A DNA stretch of 64,000 bases from Holophagales bacterium. Its GTDB lineage: Bacteria; Acidobacteriota; Thermoanaerobaculia; Multivoradales; Multivoraceae. The stretch's first letter is position 1, and the number at the start of each line of letters is the position of its first letter. The DNA lies in NCBI GenBank assembly GCA_009837885.1, contig VXSP01000044.1, positions 123,961 through 187,960 on the forward strand, written 5' to 3'. Below, piece by piece: positions 56,452-64,000 of the stretch. The notes under the pieces are model-generated. The model searched no databases, was not told where the DNA came from, and was given only the letters and a program-made list of their open reading frames with translations. A program made the translations under genes and the position numbers.

Positions 56452-56796
56452 CTAGCGTCCGAGGACGGTATCGATCCCGGAGAGGATGAGGTCGATCTTG
56501 GCCTGCGAAATGCGAGCGACCGCAGGCTCGAGCAGCGACCGGTCCAGAACGTTGACTTGCGAGACGTTGGCGACCGAGTCCTTCGGCAGTCCGGTCAACC
56601 GCCTGCTGAGCCGGACGTTGCCGGGGGCGTCGGCCCAGCGGAGGTTGCCGGTCAGGGGCACGCACACGACCGTCTTTACCCGGCTACGGTTCAGGGCGTT
56701 CCCCTGGACGACGACTACGGGCCGGCGGTAACCCGGTTCGGAACCCGTCGGCTCGGGCATGTCAGCCCAGCAGACGTCGCCCTGGCTGATCACCAC
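56452..56796 (-). CDS. mazF: MazF/PemK-family toxin
   Basis: 114 aa. 'ISQGDVCWADMPEPTGSEPG' and 'YRRPVVVVQGNALN' are the family N-terminus; 'KTVVCVPLTGNLRWADAPGN' and 'DSVANVSQVNVLDRSLL' follow. It is an mRNA endoribonuclease when not bound by antitoxin. The start (GTG-GTG) overlaps the antitoxin stop by 7 nt. The pair sits at the end of a minus-strand group; the antitoxin is the upstream cistron as expected. Confidence 0.92.
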   Translation of the reverse strand: MVISQGDVCWADMPEPTGSEPGYRRPVVVVQGNALNRSRVKTVVCVPLTGNLRWADAPGNVRLSRRLTGLPKDSVANVSQVNVLDRSLLEPAVARISQAKIDLILSGIDTVLGR

Positions 56797-57032
56797 TCGA
56801 CGCGTCGGAGGGTGCGGTATGCCGCGGCGGCGAGGAAGCCATCCTCCTCCTTGTCCTCACCCAGAGAGTCGCAGACACGGTTCATCTCGTCCGTGATCTC
56901 GTCGGGTGCGTGGCGCGCGACGTACTCGTCGAGGGCCGCGGCATACACCTCGCTCCGCGACCGGCCCGCGCGTCGGGCGAGAAGCTCGGCCCGCGCGAAG
57001 ATGTCGTCCGGGATCGAAACTGCCGTTTTCAT
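56790..57032 (-). CDS. Ribbon-helix-helix antitoxin of the MazF-type toxin
   Basis: 80 aa. 'MKTAVSIPDDIFARAELLAR' and 'RAGRSRSEVYAAALDEYVAR' form the CopG/RHH DNA-binding fold; the acidic end 'DEMNRVCDSLGEDKEEDGF' should wrap the toxin. It overlaps the toxin by 7 nt. A perfect palindrome lies immediately before its ATG and probably serves for autorepression. It is sometimes called MazE-like though its fold differs from AbrB-type MazE. Confidence 0.9.
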   Translation of the reverse strand: MKTAVSIPDDIFARAELLARRAGRSRSEVYAAALDEYVARHAPDEITDEMNRVCDSLGEDKEEDGFLAAAAYRTLRRVEW

Positions 57033-57051
57033 ACCGGGAGTATAACCCGGT
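57033..57051. promoter_or_regulatory. Palindromic operator and -10 element directly before the antitoxin start
   Basis: ACCGGG-AGTATAA-CCCGGT on the plus strand. On the minus strand the centre contains TATACT, a good -10 hexamer, six nt before the ATG, so transcription would begin at about the start codon (leaderless mRNA). No good -35 is visible. The perfect 6-bp arms are an obvious binding site for the RHH antitoxin. Confidence 0.6.
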
Positions 57052-57065
57052 CCTGGGGATGGATC

Positions 57066-58802
57066 CTACTCGTCCTTCTCCACCCACCACGCCCGCGTGC
57101 CCGGGACGAACGCGGTGACGCCCGCCGGCCCCAGTTCGACGCCGCGCATCCTCTTGCTGAAGCCCCAGGTGGTGCTGTAGTTCCACAGGAACAGGGCGGG
57201 CTGGTCGGCCTGGACGTGGGCCTGCAGTTCACGCAGCAGTTCGGCGCGGCGGTCGCGGTCGAGTTCCATGCGCGAGCGGTCGAACAGTGCGTCGACCTTT
57301 GGGTTGCTGTAGCTGTCGTAGTTGCGGCCGTTGTCGATCGCTTCGCTGTGGAAGAAGTTGCGCCAGATGTCGGGGTCGGCGAAGACCTGGTAGGTGTCGA
57401 CGTGGGCGATCATCTCGTGCTGGATCAACAGTGGCGAGCGGCTCGCGTTCTCCTGGATCTCGGTGTCGAAGGAGACGCCGATGCGGCGCAGGTCGTCGCG
57501 GTAGATGTCGACCATGCGGCGGGCGTCGACGAAGGACTGGGGCAGGTTCATCATGAAGTGGAAACGGACCTGCTCGCCGTCGATCTCCTTGTAGCGCCAG
57601 CCGTCGTCGGGGCTGGTCAGCCAGCCGGCCTCGTCGAGCAGCGCGGCGGCCTTCTCGAGGTCGTACTCGATCGGCTTGACGTCGGGATTGTGGCTCCAGT
57701 GACTGGGCGGGAACATCCCGTTGGAGCGGGTGTAGACGTTCCAGCTCACCTGCCGCAGCACGCGCTCGGCGTCGTAGGCGTGGGCCATCGCCCGCCGCAC
57801 CCGGACGTCGCCGAAGAAGTGGTTGTTGCCGCCCTGCTGCCAGCCGATGTAGGCCTGCATCCAGCGCGGCCCCCAGGCCTTGACGCCGGCGGCGTGGAAC
57901 TCCTCGTCGTTGGTCTGGCTGCCGTGCTGCTGGACGGTGAGCCAGATGTCGTCGAGCTGGCCCTTGCGGAACTGGAGCAGGGCGGCGTTCCGGTCGCTGT
58001 GGGTCGTGATCGCCTGGCGGCGGATGGGTGGCTTGTCGTGGTGGTAGTCCTCCCAGCGTTCGACAACCACCCGGTCGGCGTGGATCCACTCGACGAAGCG
58101 GAACGGCCCGTTGCCGATGCCGAGTTCCCGCAGATAGCGGTTGTAGTAGGGGCTCGTGCGCAGGGTCGGGTCGGCGGCTCGCTCCTCGGGATGGTTCAGG
58201 ATGTGCGCCGGGACGACGGGGAAGTAGAGATTGTCGATGCGGAGCGCGGAGATCTGCCGGTGGACGACGTCGAAGGTGATGTCGTCGATGATGCGGATGT
58301 CCTTGATCTCGGCGGCCTTGTACTTGTAGTCGACCGCCGGCACGTTGTCGTCGGCGATGGCCTCCCAACTGAAGCGGACGTCCTCGGAGGTGACCGGCGC
58401 GCCGTCGTGCCAGCGCATGCCCGCGTGGAGCTTGATGCGGTGGACGAGGCCGCCCTCCAGCTCCTCTACCTCGTCCACCATCGCCGGGTTCCACTCCGCG
58501 GTGAGGTCCGGGGCGCGGTGGGCGATGGGGTCGAACAGCAGGCGGTAGAGGAAGCCGTCGGTCCAGGCGCGGATGAAGAGCGGGTTGAGCGAGGTCGGCT
58601 GGTCGAGCGAGTAGCGGTTGATCGTGGCTTCGGTGTCGGCCCGCTCCGGGTCGAACGGCGCGAACAGCGACTCCGGGTTGGTGATCGGATCGGCGCCCGG
58701 GTCGTAGTCGAACATCGCGCTCCGGGCCGGTGCGGCGGGCTGGCCGAGGCAGCCCGTCAGGACCAGGGCGGCGAGAACGGCGACAATGAGCCGGGCGATC
58801 AC
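57066..58802 (-). CDS. Peptide/oligosaccharide ABC transporter substrate-binding lipoprotein (family 5)
   Basis: 578 aa from the GTG at 58802, which overlaps the stop of the thiolase gene (GTGA) and gives 'MIARLIVAVLAALVLTGC', a lipoprotein signal. The family-5 layout is clear: 'RYSLDQPTSLNPLFIRAWTD', 'KLHAGMRWHDGAPVTSEDVR' with 'FSWEAI', 'GNGPFRFVEW', and C-terminal 'DPDIWRNFFHSEAIDNGRNY'. It binds peptides or similar ligands outside the membrane. No permease or ATPase genes are nearby, so it may use a remote transporter or act as a sensor. A GTG two codons upstream is also possible. Confidence 0.88.
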   Translation of the reverse strand: MIARLIVAVLAALVLTGCLGQPAAPARSAMFDYDPGADPITNPESLFAPFDPERADTEATINRYSLDQPTSLNPLFIRAWTDGFLYRLLFDPIAHRAPDLTAEWNPAMVDEVEELEGGLVHRIKLHAGMRWHDGAPVTSEDVRFSWEAIADDNVPAVDYKYKAAEIKDIRIIDDITFDVVHRQISALRIDNLYFPVVPAHILNHPEERAADPTLRTSPYYNRYLRELGIGNGPFRFVEWIHADRVVVERWEDYHHDKPPIRRQAITTHSDRNAALLQFRKGQLDDIWLTVQQHGSQTNDEEFHAAGVKAWGPRWMQAYIGWQQGGNNHFFGDVRVRRAMAHAYDAERVLRQVSWNVYTRSNGMFPPSHWSHNPDVKPIEYDLEKAAALLDEAGWLTSPDDGWRYKEIDGEQVRFHFMMNLPQSFVDARRMVDIYRDDLRRIGVSFDTEIQENASRSPLLIQHEMIAHVDTYQVFADPDIWRNFFHSEAIDNGRNYDSYSNPKVDALFDRSRMELDRDRRAELLRELQAHVQADQPALFLWNYSTTWGFSKRMRGVELGPAGVTAFVPGTRAWWVEKDE

Positions 58803-60331
58803 TGGCACACGGCGCCGCCCGCTACGTCGATCCGCACGGGGCGGCCGCAGAACTCCTGTTCGCACATTGCGCTCAGCGTGTCCGGGTCGTCGACATTGGC
58901 CCAGGCTCTCCGGCCGTCGGGCAGCCGACAGGCCAGGTGGGCGACGGACGGTTCGGTGGTCGGGGCGGCCCGGTTGCCGTACACCGAGCGGAACGACTTC
59001 GTCGCCTTCGCGGCGCCCCCGAACATGACCGTGTAGGACTCGATCTCGGCGGCGCCCGCGTACTCGGTCGCGGCTTCACGCCTGGGAAGCGCATGGACCT
59101 CGGCCGTGAGATCCTCGTGCCGGTAAGGCGTGGCCGGCTCGTCCGTGGAGTAGACGCCGAAGGAGTGCTTGGTCAGCATGCCGCCGTTCGCTGTCACCAG
59201 GGCGCGGCCGCCGTCCCGGTCGCGCAGCAGTTCCGCCGTGCGGGCGATCGAGTGCATCACGTAGCTGTTGAGGGGCCCCCCGCCGAAGGTCAGGCCGCCG
59301 GTGACGGAGAGCGGGCGCTCCAGGTCGAGGCCGAGTTCCCGGGCCGCGATCTGCACCGCGCTGGGGAAGCAACTGTAGACATCGATGAAGTCGAGGTCCG
59401 CGACCTCGACCCCGGCCAGTGCCAGAGCCCTCCGCCCAGCCAGCCGGATCGCCGGCGAGGAGTGGAGGTTGTCGCGCTCCGAGACGAAGTAGTGGTCGAC
59501 GGCGTCCGTGCCGCTCAGGGGAAAGATCATCTTCGATTCCGGTACGCCGAGCGACCGTGCGAGATCGAGCGAGCAGAGAACGAGCGCGGCTGCCATGTCG
59601 ACCCGCATGTTCGCGTTCATCAGCTTCGTGTAGGGATAGGTCACGGCGCGGTTGGCGGGCGACACCGTGCCGATGTCCCCGGCGGTCAGAGGCTTCCGGA
59701 TCCAGGCGTTCGGATTGCCCTGCGCCACCCGGTTGAAGCCCGCCCACAGCTCGGCGATGCGGGCGCGGTGCCCTTCCACGGTCTCGCCGTTGCGCCACCG
59801 CAGGGCGATCTCGAACAGTGAGTAGTACTGGACCGCCTGCTGGATGCCGCGGTTCATCTCCATCTCGTGCCGGGTCCAGCGGGTGTCCCCGTAGCTCGCG
59901 TCCGGGAGATGCGGCGGATCGTCGTCCTCGAGCCAGTCGAGCTCCAGGTTCGCCTTCGCGGCCCGGCCCATCGTGCGACCGCATTCGGCCGAGCACAGCA
60001 CGATCGCTTCGCGGCGGCCGTTCTGGATGTCGAGCGCACTCTGGTTGAAGACCGCCTGCACCTGGTTGCCGCTGACCACGGAGAGCCCCGTTTCGGCTCC
60101 CGGCATGTCCAGCGCCTCCGTGATCCTGAGCGCGGGGTTTCGGTAGCCCCAGACTCCCTTCATCGCGCGGACGGAGTCCACGCGCCCGCGCAGGCCGGAG
60201 GTTTCGGCGTCCTCGACGGCTTCCCGCACGGCCTCGACCATCAGGTCGATCGGCGGCCGTGCCGCGGCCGGATCGTCGGCGCGCTGAAGCACCTGTGAGA
60301 GGCCGACCAGTACGGGTGTGCGCTGGGTCAA
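58799..60331 (-). CDS. Thiolase-like acetyl-CoA acetyltransferase family protein, no canonical nucleophile Cys
   Basis: 510 aa using a TTG at 60331 ('MTQRTPVLVGLSQVLQRAD'). The thiolase fold is recognisable in 'VDSVRAMKGVWGYRNPALRI', 'NQSALDIQNGRREAIVLCSA' and 'TGGLTFGGGPLNSYVMHSIA', with a C-terminal OB-like extension ('LACRLPDGRRAWANVDDPDT'). At the position of the catalytic Cys (usual NxxCxSG) it reads 'GLSVVSGNQVQ'. This matches a subgroup of thiolase-like proteins related to SCP-x without proven activity. The start is uncertain because no ribosome binding site is visible. Confidence 0.82.
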   Translation of the reverse strand: MTQRTPVLVGLSQVLQRADDPAAARPPIDLMVEAVREAVEDAETSGLRGRVDSVRAMKGVWGYRNPALRITEALDMPGAETGLSVVSGNQVQAVFNQSALDIQNGRREAIVLCSAECGRTMGRAAKANLELDWLEDDDPPHLPDASYGDTRWTRHEMEMNRGIQQAVQYYSLFEIALRWRNGETVEGHRARIAELWAGFNRVAQGNPNAWIRKPLTAGDIGTVSPANRAVTYPYTKLMNANMRVDMAAALVLCSLDLARSLGVPESKMIFPLSGTDAVDHYFVSERDNLHSSPAIRLAGRRALALAGVEVADLDFIDVYSCFPSAVQIAARELGLDLERPLSVTGGLTFGGGPLNSYVMHSIARTAELLRDRDGGRALVTANGGMLTKHSFGVYSTDEPATPYRHEDLTAEVHALPRREAATEYAGAAEIESYTVMFGGAAKATKSFRSVYGNRAAPTTEPSVAHLACRLPDGRRAWANVDDPDTLSAMCEQEFCGRPVRIDVAGGAVCQ

Positions 60332-60655
60332 GGGGGAGGAGTGCCTTTCGGGTCCGTGGTTGCGCCGGGGGCGGCCCGTCAGTGTAGCTTGTCGAGGGGG
60401 TGCTTCGAGGGTTCCGGCGTTTGCGAGCCGACGCTCTACAGGCAACCGCGACGGTTCGAGGTCGGCGTGCGGCTGGAATTCTGACGGGCGGCCGGCACAT
60501 CGCCGGCCGATGGCCAGTCCTCGTCATGGCTGCGTGCCAGAATTGGTATTTCGTCGACGCGGCAGATGGCGTAGAAGAAGCGCCTTGTGCTCGTCTAAGG
60601 CAGGAGCGATAGCTACCTTCGTTCTCGGTGTCCCAATTCGGGGGAAGAGCGCGGC
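60332..60655. other. Divergent intergenic region with a GC-rich hairpin
   Basis: 324 nt between the thiolase-like gene (-) and the LuxR-type regulator (+). It should hold both promoters, but no convincing -35/-10 pair is seen. A hairpin GGCCGGC-ACATC-GCCGGCC lies at 60490-60508, similar in sequence to the stems of the dispersed palindromes. No gene is supported. Confidence 0.5.
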
Positions 60656-61786
60656 ATGAGCAGCCAGGACGCCTTCGAGCGCGCCCTCGCAGCGATTCAC
60701 GAGGCCATGCTCGACGATGCTCGCTGGCCGGCCGCGGCGGGCCGGATCGACGAGGCGTGCGGCATCACTGGTGGTGATCTCTTCGTCACCGAAGGCCCCA
60801 TGGACCTCCCCCGGATCCTCTTCGCCGGGATGTGCCGCCGGGGGCGACACCGGAAAGACCTGGAGCGCCTCTACCTCCCGGACTACTACCGCATCGATGA
60901 GGCAGTTCCGCGCTGGGCGGCAGTTCCCTACAACCGTCCGGTCCACGCCAGGGACCTGTACACGGCAGAGGAGTTGAAGACCTCGGCTGCCTGGAATGAG
61001 GCGCTGTCGCAGGGCGGCTGCCAGGACGGCTTGAGACTACGGATCGGCGGCTTGGACGGCACCCGCATCGCCTGGAACCTGGCGGACCCTGCCGACTCCG
61101 ACGGCTGGGCCGCCTCGCGAGTCGGGATGGTCACCAGGCTACTGCCCCACATCGGCCAGTTCGTCTCCATCCGCCAGGCGTTGGTGCGCGCCGAAGCGCG
61201 GTCCGCGACCGTGACCGGCCTGCTCGACAATCCGCGGGTAGGCGTCCTGCATCTGGACCGGCGCGGGCGGATCCTGGAGGCCAACGACCGCGCCAGCGGA
61301 ATCCTGCGGGACGGCGACGGGTTGTCGGCCCGGAACGGAACCCTGCGCGCCCGGGCGCCGCGCGACCAGGTTCGTCTCGATGAGCTGTTGGGCGGTGCCC
61401 TGCCGGCGTCCAACGCGTCCGCGGTCAGCGGGTCGATGCGGCTTCGCCGTTCATCCGTGCTGGCGCCGTTCGTCGTGCACGTCAAGCCGGTGCCGGTCCC
61501 GCAACCCGACTATGGAGCGCGGCACGTGGCGGCCCTGGTGCTGATCGTCGAGCCGGGACGCCTCCATCGCATCGACCCGCAGGTAGTGGCCACGACCCTG
61601 GAACTGACGCCGGGCGAGACGCAGGTGGCGGTGTGGCTGGCCGAAGGCAAGGGCGTGCGCGAGATGGCCGAATCGACGGGGCGCACGGAAGGCGCCATCT
61701 ACCGGCACCTGAAACAGATTTACCAGAAGCAGTCCATCTCGCGGCAGGCGGATTTGGTGCGGCTGGTGTTGTCTCTCGGCGAGTAG
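60656..61786 (+). CDS. LuxR-type transcriptional regulator with N-terminal sensory region
   Basis: 376 aa. The C-terminal helix-turn-helix is clear from about 315: 'LTPGETQVAVWLAEGKGVRE' and 'MAESTGRTEGAIYRHLKQIY'. Residues 185-300 resemble a PAS-like module ('NPRVGVLHLDRRGRILEAND'). The N-terminal third ('MSSQDAFERALAAIHEAMLD') is a helical region common to this regulator group. No response-regulator receiver domain. It probably senses a small molecule and activates nearby genes; targets unknown. GGGGGAAG precedes the ATG. Confidence 0.88.
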   Translation: MSSQDAFERALAAIHEAMLDDARWPAAAGRIDEACGITGGDLFVTEGPMDLPRILFAGMCRRGRHRKDLERLYLPDYYRIDEAVPRWAAVPYNRPVHARDLYTAEELKTSAAWNEALSQGGCQDGLRLRIGGLDGTRIAWNLADPADSDGWAASRVGMVTRLLPHIGQFVSIRQALVRAEARSATVTGLLDNPRVGVLHLDRRGRILEANDRASGILRDGDGLSARNGTLRARAPRDQVRLDELLGGALPASNASAVSGSMRLRRSSVLAPFVVHVKPVPVPQPDYGARHVAALVLIVEPGRLHRIDPQVVATTLELTPGETQVAVWLAEGKGVREMAESTGRTEGAIYRHLKQIYQKQSISRQADLVRLVLSLGE

Positions 61787-61805
61787 CCGGGGGGACGGTC
61801 GGTGC

Positions 61806-61823
61806 GCCGGCCTTCTGGCCGGC
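61806..61823. repeat. GC-rich hairpin related to the dispersed palindromes
   Basis: GCCGGCC-TTCT-GGCCGGC, a perfect 7-bp stem, 20 nt after the regulator's stop, preceded by GGTGC as in the reverse complement of copies 1 and 4. It could serve as a terminator for the regulator gene and for the pseudogene reading towards it. Confidence 0.55.
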
Positions 61824-61869
61824 ATCTTGGCCGTGCCGCGAATCCGGCTCGAAGCCCCTGCTGCGGCCG

Positions 61870-62525
61870 GCAGCTTTCCGGGAAGGCCTTCGAGTCCGTG
61901 ACCGCGGGCGCCGGCATGCCGGGGTCGTTGCGGTACTCCCTGACGGCGCCGGTCACGGTGTCAGTCACCCGGACCGAGTAGCCGAGCGTCGTGGCCGACG
62001 CGCCGAACACCTACACATGGCCGTTCAGAGCGCAGCCGTCGAGCACCTTGATCAGGGCCTCCCAGTTCTTCGGGTCGAAGAACCAGAACATTCCCGAGTC
62101 GTTCGTGCCCTCGTGGACCACGAGGCCGGTACCGCCCGCGCCGTCCAGACTCCACCAGTCCACGCTGACGGCGTAGCGCGAGTCCTGGAGGCATCGGGTC
62201 CGGCCGTCCGGCACGCAGGTGCCGGCCTGGTCGGACGCCTCGACCAGGACCGTCAGGGACGCCGTCGACTCGACCGCCTCGGCAATCGTCTCGACAGTGA
62301 CGGAGCCCTTGCGGCGAACGACCGTGTAGCTCACGTCCGGCGGCGGCGACCAGTGCATTCGCCTTCTGGGCCGGGTACTCGCGGGTCGATCCGAAGTTCC
62401 AGGGATCGTCCGCCGTACCGTCTCCGTTCAAGTCGACGTTCCAGGACGCGTAGATTCCGGTGTAGCCGGTCGGCGTCTGAACCGCTGCCCGCTGGCGTAA
62501 CGGCCGGCAGCACGTCCGTCGCCAC
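61870..62525 (-). pseudogene. Decayed C-terminal part of a large secreted protein (frameshift and TAG stop)
   Basis: The order on the minus strand is 'YTGIYASWNVDLNGDGTADD' with 'PWNFGSTREYPA' in one frame (about 62350-62490), then after a frame change 'VETIAEAVESTASLTVLVEA' and 'MFWFFDPKNWEALIKVLDGC' ending 'LNGHV', TAG, then in the same frame 'VFGASATTLGYSVRVTDTVT'. The paralogue at 63289-64000 has TGG (Trp) where the TAG is. At least one frameshift and one nonsense change make it non-functional. It is probably the broken tail of the gene whose N-terminal part is at 62550-63095. Confidence 0.75.
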
Positions 62526-62549
62526 GGTTTCCCTGGCGGCCTCAGGCCT

Positions 62550-63095
62550 TCATCGATGCGGGTTCTCCGCCTCCAGATGGAGTTGCTCAGCCTCACACTC
62601 AAGAGCGACCGGGGGCATCTCGCTCACGGCGTACAGTCCGTTGCCCGCGGTGCGGATGCTGTAGCTCCCCTCGGGAGCCCGCACCGCGCCTGCCACCCTT
62701 TCGCCGTTGACCACGATCGTGACGCTTCCCAAAGGAACCCCAAGGAGACGGCCGGACAACGAAAAGCCGCCGGAGAAGGTCGAGGCCGTCGAATCCACGA
62801 CGCCGGTCAGCACCACATCGTCGAAGAGGTTGAGAGCGAGCGTCCACTCCGGAACTTCCGCGCCACTCACCGCCGCGCGCGCCTGTTCCAACGCTTCCAG
62901 GTCGATCGTCGCCAGCCGGCTACGCAGTCCCTCGACGGAAGCCGACGAAACAGCCACTCCTTCGCTGGCCACTGACTCGACCGGACCGAAGAGCGTCCTG
63001 TCTTGTGCCTCTGCCGCGGACGCCGGCAGTACGCCAACCGCTGTGACCAGCGCTAGAAGCGGAACCCGCAGACCCACTCGACGTTGCTCGCGCAA
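62550..63095 (-). CDS. Secreted protein fragment, N-terminal domain of a metalloprotease-like exoprotein
   Basis: 181 aa with signal peptide 'VPLLALVTAVGVLPASAAEAQ'. The body ('LNLFDDVVLTGVVDSTASTF', 'SGGFSLSGRLLGVPLGSVTI', 'VVNGERVAGAVRAPEGSYSI', 'RTAGNGLYAVSEM') resembles, from memory, the N-terminal region that precedes a reprolysin-type zinc protease domain in secreted proteins of acidobacterial-type genomes. Here no HExxH follows; translation stops after 'AENPHR'. It may still be made as a small secreted protein, but is more likely the surviving start of a truncated gene. The 193-nt upstream gap is AT-richer than its surroundings and may hold its promoter. Confidence 0.6.
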   Translation of the reverse strand: MREQRRVGLRVPLLALVTAVGVLPASAAEAQDRTLFGPVESVASEGVAVSSASVEGLRSRLATIDLEALEQARAAVSGAEVPEWTLALNLFDDVVLTGVVDSTASTFSGGFSLSGRLLGVPLGSVTIVVNGERVAGAVRAPEGSYSIRTAGNGLYAVSEMPPVALECEAEQLHLEAENPHR

Positions 63096-63288
63096 AGGCG
63101 TACTACTCTCTCTTCAACAGTCGCAACTCCCCTTTGTTTCTACGTTCGCTACCTGTCGATTGTCAAGGTTCACCCAAGCGCTGAAGTCTCCTGATTTGTA
63201 CCAATTTCTGCCATCGCGGTTACTGGCGCCAAGGAAGATAGGACAGCAGTCCATTCCTAAACTCGAATGTGTGCCAATTCTATGATCT

Positions 63289-64000
63289 TCATGGCGGTGC
63301 AGACGGCGTGCAGGCGTTCGGGAAGGCCCTGGTGTCCGTGATCGCGCCGGCCGGCTTTCCCGCTTCGTTTCGGTACTCCCGCACCGCGCCGGTTGCGGTG
63401 TCCGTGACTTCGATCCGGTAGCCGAGATTGGTCGTGGAGGCGCCGAACACCCAGACGTTGCCGTTGACCGCGCAGCCGTCGAGCACCTTGATCACGACCT
63501 CCCAGTTCTCTGGGTCGAAGAACCAGAGCAGGGCGGAGTCGTTCGTGCCGATGCGCGCGACGGTCCCTTCTCCGTGGCTGCCGTCCGCCAACCACCACTC
63601 GGCCCGGATGGCGAAGCGGGAATCCCCGAGACAGCGCACGTCGTCGCCGGCTACGCAGGTGCCGGCCGGATCGGCGGCCTCGACCAGGAAGGTCCAGGCA
63701 ACCGTGGACTCGTGTACGCCTGAGCTGACCCACAGACTGACTTGGTAGAAACCGGGCTCGGACCAGGCGTGGTCGACCCGGGCGTTGCGCGAGGTCCTGC
63801 CGTCGGCGAAGTCCCAGACGCGCTGTGCCACGGTACCCGTGCTCTGGTCCACGAAGGTGACGGCTGCGCCGGTCGTGGCGCGGCAAAGGTCGTCCGGGCA
63901 CGGCACGCCGGGCTCGAAGATCGCTCGCGGCGGGACGATTCCTCCGCCTCCGCCTCCGCGTTCGTCATCGTCCTCCTCCTCGGGCGGTTGCGGCGAGCCG
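63289..64000 (-). CDS. Large secreted protein, C-terminal part (5' end beyond window)
   Basis: About 237 residues visible; the frame stays open to base 64000, past the ORF-track start. From the edge: an acidic and Gly-rich linker ('PQPPEEEDDDERGGGGGGIV'), a PKD domain ('GAAVTFVDQSTGTVAQRVWD', 'YQVSLWVSSGVHESTVAWTF'), then the C-terminal domain 'FDPENWEVVIKVLDGCAVNG' with 'TATGAVREYRNEAGKPA', which ends shortly before the stop. The same C-terminal domain is in the pseudogene downstream. Such tails occur on secreted proteases and surface proteins. The catalytic part, if any, is outside the window. Confidence 0.8.
   Translation of the reverse strand, partial: GSPQPPEEEDDDERGGGGGGIVPPRAIFEPGVPCPDDLCRATTGAAVTFVDQSTGTVAQRVWDFADGRTSRNARVDHAWSEPGFYQVSLWVSSGVHESTVAWTFLVEAADPAGTCVAGDDVRCLGDSRFAIRAEWWLADGSHGEGTVARIGTNDSALLWFFDPENWEVVIKVLDGCAVNGNVWVFGASTTNLGYRIEVTDTATGAVREYRNEAGKPAGAITDTRAFPNACTPSAPP

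Overview
The window is high-GC, gene-dense bacterial DNA, most likely from an Acidobacteriota lineage. This is an inference from gene content: four tandem VWFA-related secreted proteins of the acidobacterial type, an Oar-like TonB-dependent receptor with a carboxypeptidase-regulatory-like N-terminus, CRTAC1/TPR pairing, and secreted proteins ending in a 'FWFFDPxNWE..IKVLDGC' domain. There is no rRNA, tRNA, CRISPR array, prophage or intact insertion sequence.

Layout. 1-13 kb: the end of a molybdopterin-binding protein gene, an M20 amidohydrolase, a twin-permease RND efflux operon (adaptor plus two permeases) and a large TonB-dependent receptor, closed by a bidirectional hairpin terminator. 13.3-19.8 kb: four tandem VWFA-related secreted proteins on the minus strand, almost certainly one operon. 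19.9-24.8 kb: a VapBC toxin-antitoxin pair, a CRTAC1/TPR pair, a DUF1761 membrane protein and a hypothetical gene. 24.8-25.1 kb is gene-free and holds a dispersed palindrome copy plus a 178-bp element bounded by 35-bp inverted repeats. 25.1-30 kb: a Tat-exported thiamine-diphosphate (TPP) enzyme coupled to a secreted cytochrome c, and a penicillin-acylase family hydrolase.

30-40.6 kb is a run of eight tightly packed plus-strand genes: TonB-dependent receptor, DUF1080 lipoprotein, a Rieske-TPP enzyme fusion, methionine aminopeptidase, a secreted regulatory-like protein, a CoA-transferase, and heme A synthase with heme O synthase. 40.6-47 kb (minus): a VapB antitoxin with a decayed VapC, a second CoA-transferase, a Nudix hydrolase, an LLM-class flavin oxidoreductase, a secreted protein, and UDP-glucose dehydrogenase plus UDP-glucuronate decarboxylase (UDP-xylose supply). 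47-52 kb is a polyhydroxyalkanoate (PHA) locus: SDR dehydrogenase, MaoC-type hydratase and PhaR repressor face a phasin, a small PhaE-like protein and a PhaC synthase across a shared region with a PhaR-like operator. 52-64 kb: acetyltransferase, acyl-CoA synthetase, BCCT transporter, a degenerate Phd antitoxin missed by the ORF track, a MazEF-type pair, an orphan peptide-binding lipoprotein coupled to a thiolase-like protein, a LuxR-type regulator, and decayed plus intact secreted proteins.

The best candidates for unusual biology are the two atypical TPP enzymes within 10 kb: one exported by Tat and translationally coupled to a c-type cytochrome, one fused to an N-terminal Rieske iron-sulfur domain. 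Both look designed to pass electrons from a TPP-bound carbanion to a one-electron carrier; this is a hypothesis, not shown. Other notable points are a dispersed GC-rich palindrome family (one copy apparently inside the ctaB reading frame), several toxin-antitoxin remnants, and a secreted-protein pseudogene with a TGG-to-TAG change.
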